A stretch of 64,000 nucleotides of DNA, taken from NCBI GenBank assembly GCA_944472135.2, contig OX235262.1, positions 60,980,440 through 61,044,439 on the forward strand, given 5' to 3'. Positions 57,373-64,000 of this stretch are shown piece after piece. The first letter of the stretch is position 1, and every line of letters starts with the position of its first letter. A program made the position numbers and the translations under genes. The stretch comes from Trichobilharzia regenti (lineage: Eukaryota; Platyhelminthes; Trematoda; Strigeidida; Schistosomatidae). The notes beneath the pieces are model-generated. The model searched no databases. It was given only the letters and a program-made list of their open reading frames with translations, and was not told the DNA's origin.

Positions 57373-58595
57373 TTACGAGTAAAGATTTACACACTGGGGG
57401 GGGGTCCAGGGTTTCCTGTCGAGTGCCTTCAACTATCTAACTTAAACACTAACACTATGATGGAGGCTAGGGTGTGAAGATGTATTGCTTTACCTGGTAG
57501 AGGCATGATGGATTTCGCCTCATTTGGACGATAACCAATTAAGCTAAGCTGAACCATTAACAAGTCCGGTCCAAAAACTGACGTACATAGACTTGACTTA
57601 CGATCTCCTGCTGTCAGTTATCAGGTGCATAAAGTATGAACCAAAAAAACAAAAAGCTCTAACACGCTTACACTTTTGATGTAGGACCCAGAGACTTTCC
57701 TTAAAAAAGGCCTATTACTAAGATGTTGACTTAATTTCATTTAGGGAATTTACTACAGATGCGATTGTGTAGTGCAAACCACGTGAACGTCGCTAACAGA
57801 ATGCAGTCTGCCACTTTCCTACTGACGATTGTATCACCAGTATCACAAATCGTAAAGCAAGCTAACCACGCCAACTGCTTCCCAGTGATATTGTCAACAG
57901 TAACCACGAGAACAATATAACTATGCAAACCAATGGGGTCTATGCGTCACAGTTACACTCTACAGTTGTCAAAATGATCATACGGTCACATGGAAGTGAT
58001 ACAAAATGAGATTTTTTTACACGGCTATCATTCCAGTGTAATAATGCATAATACTTGATGATATTAGAAGTTAGTCGGTAAGGTTTATTGAATTCAATTT
58101 TATTGGTGTTATTCATCTTCTCCAATTATAAGAAATAATCTATGTAGGAGTGCTAGTATTTTGCAGAAAATTGTTCACACTAATTCATCTCATCATTACA
58201 TTGATAATGATGTCTAGCACGATTTGGAAACATTTACCCGAACGTGAAGAAAAAAGTATTCGGAATATTATTGTACTTATACTATTTCATTATTCATTAG
58301 TGGGAAATCGCTTATCAGATGACATCTATTTACTGGGTTTTAAATAGTTCCAATTGTTTGGGAATTGTATTTTAACATTTTCATTGTTACTCAGTAATTT
58401 GATCAAGAGAATATATACATATATCGGGATACAAATATTAGACAATGATCAGAAGATTAAGTCCACCCATGTGAACAAAGGCGTCGCATCACTCGCTTAA
58501 CACATCCGATGAAGAGATTGCCACTTATACTTATAGTTAGACAGTTATATTAGAAATAATCTATTACTGACAGAGGAGATTTACAGCTAAGGTGA
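57373..58595. other. Intronic sequence, no gene seen
   Basis: A G9-type run near 57399-57408; no recognised element. Confidence 0.35.
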
Positions 58596-58599
58596 GTGA

Positions 58600-59040
58600 T
58601 ATCGGTGTATTTCCCTAGAACACGTGTTAAGCACACCAAGCCACCACCTTCACACATTGAGCAACGTTAGCTGATATAGGATTAGATTAGAGAAGAGCTA
58701 AGGGTAGTCAAATCAAGATCTGATATCAGTGTAGAGAGAATTTAGATGTAGGTTTGAGTCACGTAGGGGGGGGGGGTGTAGACTGCCTGGTTAGGATCAT
58801 CGAGATAATAAAAACCAGTGGTTAGAAACTATTGGTGACACAGCTCAAAACTGTTCTAAATGAAGCAGATGCGTCCACTGTTTGTAATCTCCATATCGAT
58901 CAAGACCATATTAATATTCTTTATCCTTTACATTCCTGTCTATTATACTACTTTTGAATTTCTTTCTTCTCCACATTTGCATGATACATAGGGTGTGTCA
59001 ATTCTGTGTAAAGTTCCATGTTGGAATTCAGTCAGTTAGC
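58600..59040 (+). mobile_element. RTE-A LINE 3' fragment
   Basis: GAGCAACGTTAGCTGATATAGG, GAGAAGAGCTAAGGGTAGTC, GGTGACACAGCTCAAAACTG, and a 3' end near GTAAAGTTCCATGTTGGAAT. Confidence 0.65.
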
Positions 59041-59041
59041 A

Positions 59042-59460
59042 GTGTTCATTGTGCTGGACGGTTTAATTGCGAGGCTTCCATTGTCATTTTAGATCACATT
59101 TTCTGCACTAAATTGAATATGAAGTGAGATTTTAGAAATCCCCATAAGTGTAATAACTGTCTCCACTGATACCTTTGAACACGAGTAGTTTGTCCGTGGA
59201 GGTTGTCTTATCCCCTTTTTCAATTTTTATCGGTATCCATCATCATGCTGACCAGATGTATAACCTTTTGACTCTTCACTTCTTGACAAGTCTGACCTAT
59301 TCTAATGAGTTTGTTGATTCCAAATTTATCTGAGTACCAAGCATCTAGCAGTTCTCTGGCATTCTTGGTACTGTTTATGCCAACGATTAGTAAAACTCGC
59401 GGTGTCTTAGTACTTCACAATTGAAACATCCAGCTTAGAGAACAAAACTACGCAGAATTC
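59042..59460. mobile_element. Internally deleted PLE-B
   Basis: Left end TGCTGGACGGTTTAATTGCGAGGCTTCCATT and right end CTTCACAATTGAAACATCCAGCTTAGAGAA are inverted relatives of the 38.1-kb element ends. Almost no coding remains between. Confidence 0.55.
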
Positions 59461-59565
59461 CCGTCTACTCACTAGCCCTAACACACAATTACTATATAAT
59501 TAAAGTCATATACTACTATTAATCAATATATATATACCAAAATAGAGTAAATAGACATTAATTAC

Positions 59566-59733
59566 CGTTAAAACAGCATGCCATAGACCTGTTTGTCGAC
59601 GACAGTCTACAACGCAAACAACAACATCCTCTTCAGAGTAATTACAGGCGACAGTTAGTGCACGACAATGTGAAAGAGCTGCACGTCGACTTATCATAAC
59701 ACCATGTACACTTCCATCTTTACTAAATGTATA
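59566..59733 (-). CDS. DIP2: DIP2 exon 1 of 12 visible (first FAAL-like domain)
   Basis: 168 nt, 56 codons, phase 0 at both ends. It is preceded by TTCTACAG and followed by a GTAATT donor. It reads YTFSKDGSVHGVMISRRA then CRALTVACNYSE and RQTGLWHAVLT. The TFSKDGS..GV stretch is the family's version of the STTG-type nucleotide-binding loop of adenylate-forming enzymes, in the first FAAL-like domain. Upstream coding sequence must lie beyond position 64000, because I found no further exon between 59734 and the window end. Confidence 0.93.
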
Positions 59734-60074
59734 CTGTAGAACATAAAAGAAAGAGAGAGAGAGGGCAAAATCAAAAACAACAGTTTAATACATCTGATGA
59801 CAGAAAATACAATCAACAACAAAAAGGAGTGGCAAAGTTAAACAATACCAAAAACTGAAAAAAGATAACACTTCTTTAAACCTGAATAACTATCATGAAC
59901 AAGCCAGGCTCAATAGAGAAGCTGCAGTTAATTCGTTTGGGTGTACAGCAACACAACACAAGGATATTCGGTAGTAGAATTATTTGTTTTGACAAAGAAA
60001 CTTGCAGTGATTGCAAAAAATAAATCACTACACTGAAACTTTATTTGAACAAAGTATTCGTGTATTCTTACTCA

Positions 60075-60290
60075 ATTCAATTCAGACTTCCCCGTTGATT
60101 GATGATTGGACCGAAGTACTCGGCCTATATTGACATATCGACTCCTTGTACAGACGCCTCAACGATGTCTGAGGATTTAACCTGAAGAAATATGGTGGAT
60201 GGTGACTAGCAGTGGAATCCAGGATGCACATTTCGTCCTATTTAAGACTCATCAGCTAGGTGTACCTACATTCCTTAGTGAGTGATATTC
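60075..60290 (-). mobile_element. HHR-1 SINE, tail half with ribozyme
   Basis: Reverse copy of the HHR-1 body: GATTGGACCGAAGTACTCGG, ATGGTGGATGGTGACTAGCA, then the ribozyme and TTCCTTAGTGAGTGA. The tRNA-like head is absent. Confidence 0.8.
60217..60262 (-). ncRNA. Hammerhead ribozyme, HHR-1 (canonical core)
   Basis: On the minus strand: CACCTAG, core CTGATGA (60249-60255), stem II GTCTT-AAAT-AGGAC with one G-U pair, GAAA (60231-60234), TGTGCATC, then CTGGAT. Stem I pairs with a G-U. This is the only HHR-1 copy here with the textbook CTGATGA core; the fold looks competent. Confidence 0.85.
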
Positions 60291-60359
60291 GTGTATTCTG
60301 CTTCACCACCTACTTTCATTCCATGCTCTCTCTATATTACTTCAAAATTATCATCCCTT

Positions 60360-60670
60360 CTCCTCTTTACAACCAATGAATCCATTGCTTGGCTTGTTAT
60401 TTTATTATTATCCCACATCGGTTCTGAGTAAAAACGCAGAACTTTTAGAGCATATGTTCATTTCATCCTGTTCTCTGTAACCATTTTTAGCTGACTCCAC
60501 GACTACCCGCAAGTTTTCGTCTCCGTCTTACACGATTGCCTCCACGTCATCCTCCAACAAACGCCGAACTCTTCCTTTCCTATTCGGGCTCCACTCGAAG
60601 GCCTGTCTAAAACGTGTGGTGTTACTCAGCGACATTAATCTACACTTTCCTCTGGCATATTTGTAGAGCA
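60360..60670 (-). mobile_element. LINE-C 3' fragment
   Basis: CATCCTGTTCTCTGTAACCA, ACTCCACGACTACCCGCAAG and AACGTGTGGTGTTACTCAGC: complement of the LINE-C 3' region, as at 19270-19470 and 37590-37700. Confidence 0.5.
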
Positions 60671-60960
60671 ATATGTTCTTATTTGGTTTTTTTGCCAGAA
60701 GCCATTGCTGCTAATCCTTTTAGACGGCCAACTGATTTTTACTAAGGATCGAAGGTGGATTCGCTCCACTCTATTCAAGATTCTTGCAAGAGTAAACAGT
60801 ATACACACTGAATTAAAACTCTTGTCAGTAGCATACCCCATATGGATAGCAACTCGACTTACAACGAAGGATCATGCCATTAAACTCTATGCTTCTTAAT
60901 TGTCCATATTCATTATCTTTTGATTTGTATACGATAACATCAGTCTGGAAATGAACCCGG

Positions 60961-60965
<5 letters not shown>

Positions 60966-60996
<31 letters not shown>
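60966..60996. repeat. (GT)n microsatellite
   Basis: About 15 uninterrupted GT units. Confidence 0.95.
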
Positions 60997-60997
<1 letters not shown>

Positions 60998-61109
60998 CTG
61001 GTGAGCATTCTACAATGGAATCAAAAACGATATTTCATCCCAATATCTGAGAAAAGTTCTTGAAAAGTGCCTTTTCCATTTGTTGCATCCAAGAACAATA
61101 GAATAATGG

Positions 61110-61340
61110 AGAAGATGTGTAGCTCAGGTAGATGATATTTGATTAGTTGTGTTCTCCGAGCTTTCGTCATCCCCCACCTAGACAACATCTTCAGCACAGG
61201 TTTCAGTATAATAAATGAACCTATTCGCGTTCTCCATGATTGATGATGTCATTGTATCTCCTAGCAACACCACACTGCCATGACTGGATTTGTAATTTAC
61301 TTCTCTATTGTCCAGTCCAGAGAATACAACTAATTCAACA
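61110..61340. mobile_element. Internally deleted PLE-B
   Basis: Left GTAGATGATATTTGATTAGT and TGTGTTCTCCGAGC, right CCAGTCCAGAGAATACAACT: inverted end pair as in 38108-38745 with little between. Confidence 0.5.
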
Positions 61341-61865
61341 GAATAACAGAATTCTACATTAAGAAAACAAAGCGATATTTTAAGACAGATTTTGTTTCAG
61401 ACGTCTAACTCTCCTGTACATATATACACACACACATACAAATAAATGAATCCTTTCAGTCTGTTCACATTGTATGAATCATACATACAACTGTCATAAT
61501 TTACTTTCTTGTTATTATGTCATATTCGTTTAATATAGACAAACAATTGACACACACGCACCACGCATACATACTGAAAGATATATGTAAATATAAGATA
61601 GAAAAGTCCGGCTTAAATATATAATATCATCTGCATGTAGGAAATATAACAATATATATACGAGCTGAAAGAAAGACAAACAGATAGATGAAACTGTTCA
61701 AATTTCTTATGATATACCACACAATGAAAGGCTAAAAATTAACAACAAAAAATGATAAAAGTAAAGAAATATATGTGGAGACTAAAAGCCCATGTAGGCG
61801 AAATAGCCAACGCTTTATAATTAGCCTCATTGAATCATATAGTAGAAAAATGAAAAATTGTCAGA
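61341..61865. other. Intronic or upstream sequence, no gene seen
   Basis: AT-rich with short CA and TA runs; no exon found. Confidence 0.4.
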
Positions 61866-62345
61866 TTATGTCACGAACTAAAAATCAGTTAGAGAGATCA
61901 TTCACTGTACACTAAGGAGCAATACGCAGTTGTTTCGTCCTTGTTTCGGGGTCTTCATCAGTTCACACCCACCAGAGATAGAACCCGAGACGTTTGTTTA
62001 GGTTATGAAACCAAGTTCCTTGACTATTCAGCCAATTGGATAGGAATTTAATGACGCTTGGATTTAAAACTTAGTCAATTTGCGATATACAGCTGCCCAC
62101 AACCAATGCCTCCTAAGAGCATCCAATACACGTTTAAACATGGTGGACTTTAATGGTCACGTCTTCCTACTGCAGCTTCAAGACATCTGGCCATCTATCT
62201 AGCCATCAATGGGCTGGTTGGAGATTGTTGATTCATTTCAACTGTTAGATTTCCATCACGAACCACCATCATAGATACGTAGTGCCGAATATTCACAAAC
62301 TAGGACCCAAACAACTAGCTGTCCAGTGCTCCTCGGTTAATGATG
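61866..62345. mobile_element. HHR-2-related composite, degenerate
   Basis: The left part is reverse: on the ribozyme strand, GTGAACTGATGAAGACC, GAAACAAGGACGAAACAACTG. The core is intact but the cleavage triplet is lost. The right part near 62285-62330 is a direct remnant (AAACTAGGACCC, TAGCTGTCCAGTGCTCC). Confidence 0.55.
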
Positions 62346-62439
62346 ACAATTACTAACTGAATAACATTTACATCAAAAACATTAATTATCCGGAGGTAAT
62401 ATGAGTGTACAAAACAACACGTCTGCATTCAAATATAAC

Positions 62440-63650
62440 TGATTGAATTCTCAATATTCCCAACAATCATCTATTCCGAATTCGAATCGAATAACAAACT
62501 CGGTTTCTTGGATATTACAATGACCAGGAGAGACCATGGAACGATTAAGTGATCTATATGTCGTAAACAGGCATGGAGTGAACAATATCTTTACTTCACC
62601 AGTTTTGTTCCCCTATTCAGTATAAACGTTCCATAGTGAAATGTTTGTGCTCAAAGGCCCGAAAAATATGCACAAGTGACACATTGATGGATGAACTTCG
62701 ACATATACATTCAGTTTTATTAGCTAATGGTTATCCGGAAAACTTTATCAGTTTTCACAGTAAGGATAGACCACATCTAGAAAAGACAGCTTCTGCACCA
62801 AAGAAAGCTATCTTTATTAACCTACCATTCAAGGGTGACCAGATTGTGCAGTTGACAGCTCAAAGACTTCGGTCAGCCATCAAACGCACATTCTACACTG
62901 CATCTCTTTTTCTCACTTGCCAAACATTCTCGATCCCTGTACCTATGATCAAAGGACGCAATTCTGTGGACTCTACTTCAAACTGTACCTACAAGTTCAC
63001 CTGCAGTTGCAATGACACCTAAATCAGAGGCAATCCGCAGGAAGCCTTGCTTGACCTGGGTTTCGTGCTAATTGCCACTCACCAGTCAGCAACACGTATC
63101 TGCAACCCTGAAGGAACTCATGTCTCTTCTAAGATCAGAACCCGCGTCATCCAGTGAGTACTGCACTCACAGACGTTACCACTGAGCGATTCGAGCTCAG
63201 GATTGACCTCCTGTAGGACTGTAGTGGGAATTTTGATTAGACACTAGTAACTAGTGTCATGGCTCTAGTCCTTTCTTTGATGCAGACTGAATGCTATCAG
63301 TCATCAAACCAATGTGCACCGTGATGGCGAGCTACCTAGAATGGTGGCCACATTGCAAAAACCTGACTGATAGAATTCAGACTGCACCAAAGAAAGGCCT
63401 AGACACATCACACTAGTAAGTAGTGTCCAATCAGAATGTTCGAATGTCGTCAAAAAGAACATGTTCCAAAATGGTTATTAAAACATATAGAAAACCCCAA
63501 TGCAAAAATCAAGAATAATCCATTGCATAAACACTTATTAATGTCAGGTCACAAAATCAGTATTAATGACTGCTTCACAATTATTCCACATAACTCTAGT
63601 TCGACGTTATTGAAGGTGGTGTAAGCACTTTGGATGAATCGCATACAGCC
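62440..63650 (+). pseudogene. PLE-A: reverse-transcriptase thumb, linker and GIY-YIG, interrupted
   Basis: Plus-strand frames: GFLDITMTRRDHGTIK, then 62636-63022 KCLCSKARKICTSDTLMDEL, LLANGYPENFISFHSKDRPH, IFINLPFKGDQIVQLTAQRL and STSNCTYKFTCSCNDT. An HHR-3 insertion (about 63022-63434) follows, then KEHVPKWLLKHIENPN and PLHKHLLMSGHKISINDCFT. The insertion removes the YIG region of the nuclease. Confidence 0.85.
63022..63434. mobile_element. HHR-3 composite inside PLE-A
   Basis: Reverse HHR-3 piece (AGGAAGCCTTGCTTGACCTGG, CACTCACCAGTCAGCAACAC, head complement GAGCGATTCGAGCTCAGG). It runs straight into the tail of another reverse unit (TTTTGATTAGACACTAG to about 63310). A direct tail follows (GTGGCCACATTGC, AGACACATCACACTAG) to about 63434. 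Confidence 0.7.
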
Positions 63651-63884
63651 TAAACTGTGTGTACAAAAAGCAATAAGCTTCAACCTTCGCCTACTATGGA
63701 CTACTTGACCTATTTAAATATAATTGGTCATTAGTATGTACTTTCGTTTTATATAACAGAGTAATTGTCATGCATTTTATTTTGTTATTACTGTGAACCA
63801 TGTTAGTTGTAAAGCAGTTGTAAAGAAACTACGAAATGATAACATCTCGCAAAATTTGCCTTCTAAATGTCTTATTCTAATTTG

Positions 63885-64000
63885 ATTTGTAAGGGTTAGT
63901 TTTGTTTTTACGAGTTGATCACGGTTAGATATCAGTTAGAGAACCATTGGAAACCAGCAGGGAGTACTGGACGGCTACCGTTTCACCCTAGTTTTTGGGA
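63885..64000 (-). mobile_element. HHR-2 SINE, cut by the window end
   Basis: Starts TTTGTAAGGGTTAGTTTTG, then ATCAGTTAGAGAACCATTGG and AGGGAGTACTGGACGGCTAC: the same left arm as the 11899-12278 composite, close to identical. Confidence 0.8.

Larger units (their letters stand above)
5504..59733 (-). other. DIP2: DIP2 homologue gene, internal part (12 exons)
   Basis: Twelve minus-strand exons, listed separately, join in one open frame of about 843 residues with consistent intron phases and GT/AG borders. Order and content follow the DIP2 family: the end of the first adenylate-forming (FAAL-like) domain, its RRHNADD-containing C-terminal subdomain, a linker, then the start of the second FAAL-like domain. 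DIP2 proteins normally have an N-terminal DMAP1-binding region and two FAAL-like domains, roughly 1500 residues in all, so about half the protein is visible. Neither the start codon nor the stop is in the window. I recognise the family from conserved strings such as WHAVLT, SRDMHW, SSLRMLLVADGSNPW, RRHNADD, DSIHQV.VYCLALV and LDPYSGLGF. Family members act in fatty-acid or lipid metabolism and neuronal or epithelial development; the role in a fluke is inferred only. Confidence 0.95.

Noticed and set aside
1..64000. CRISPR array, operon or prokaryotic gene cluster
   Set aside because: The gene is spliced, repeats are eukaryotic retroelements, and no regularly spaced short repeats exist.
59734..64000. 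Further 5' DIP2 exons
   Set aside because: No minus-strand stretch with the preceding family segment (VAYIE and upstream) was found; this region is explained by SINEs, PLE pieces and unassigned sequence.

Overview
The window looks like nuclear DNA of a blood fluke (Schistosoma or a close relative). It is AT-rich and intron-rich. Its repeats are those typical of schistosomes: Penelope-like elements with GIY-YIG endonucleases, RTE-type LINEs, a Merlin DNA transposon, Gypsy-style LTRs, and tRNA-derived SINEs, one of which carries a hammerhead ribozyme of the S-m-alpha type. I infer the genus from these repeats; I could not run a database search.

One cellular gene fills almost the whole window. 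Twelve short exons on the minus strand, at 59733 down to 5504, join in frame with GT/AG splice sites. They encode about 843 residues of a DIP2 (disco-interacting protein 2) homologue. The visible part runs from inside the first fatty-acyl-AMP-ligase-like (FAAL-like) domain to the start of the second. Both ends of the gene lie outside the window. Introns range from 115 bp to about 12.3 kb, and nearly everything else here is intronic repeat.

Repeat layout. (1) RTE-like LINEs: one near-complete copy at 48.8-52.2 kb with endonuclease and reverse transcriptase but frameshifted (called RTE-D), a 3' relative at 35.4-36.4 kb, and many 3' fragments of three other families (RTE-A, RTE-B, LINE-C). (2) Penelope-like elements (PLE-A, -B, -C), often bounded by inverted terminal stretches. 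(3) A complete-ended but broken Merlin transposon at 16346-17484 with a perfect 8-bp target duplication. (4) Two solo LTRs of one family at 4470-4795 and 57023-57372. (5) Two plain tRNA-type SINE families (SINE-A and SINE-B).

The most interesting layer is three separate tRNA-headed SINE-like families, each with a hammerhead-ribozyme fold just behind the tRNA-like head (HHR-1, HHR-2, HHR-3). HHR-1 matches the known schistosome S-m-alpha ribozyme. HHR-2 and HHR-3 keep the same plan (core CTGANGA, stem II, GAAA, a two-pair stem III, cleavage after C) with different stem sequences. All three families occur as composites in which an inverted copy is fused to a direct copy inside one target-site duplication. 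In the HHR-1 composite the direct piece starts at the predicted self-cleavage point. This suggests retrotransposition of self-cleaved multimeric RNAs.
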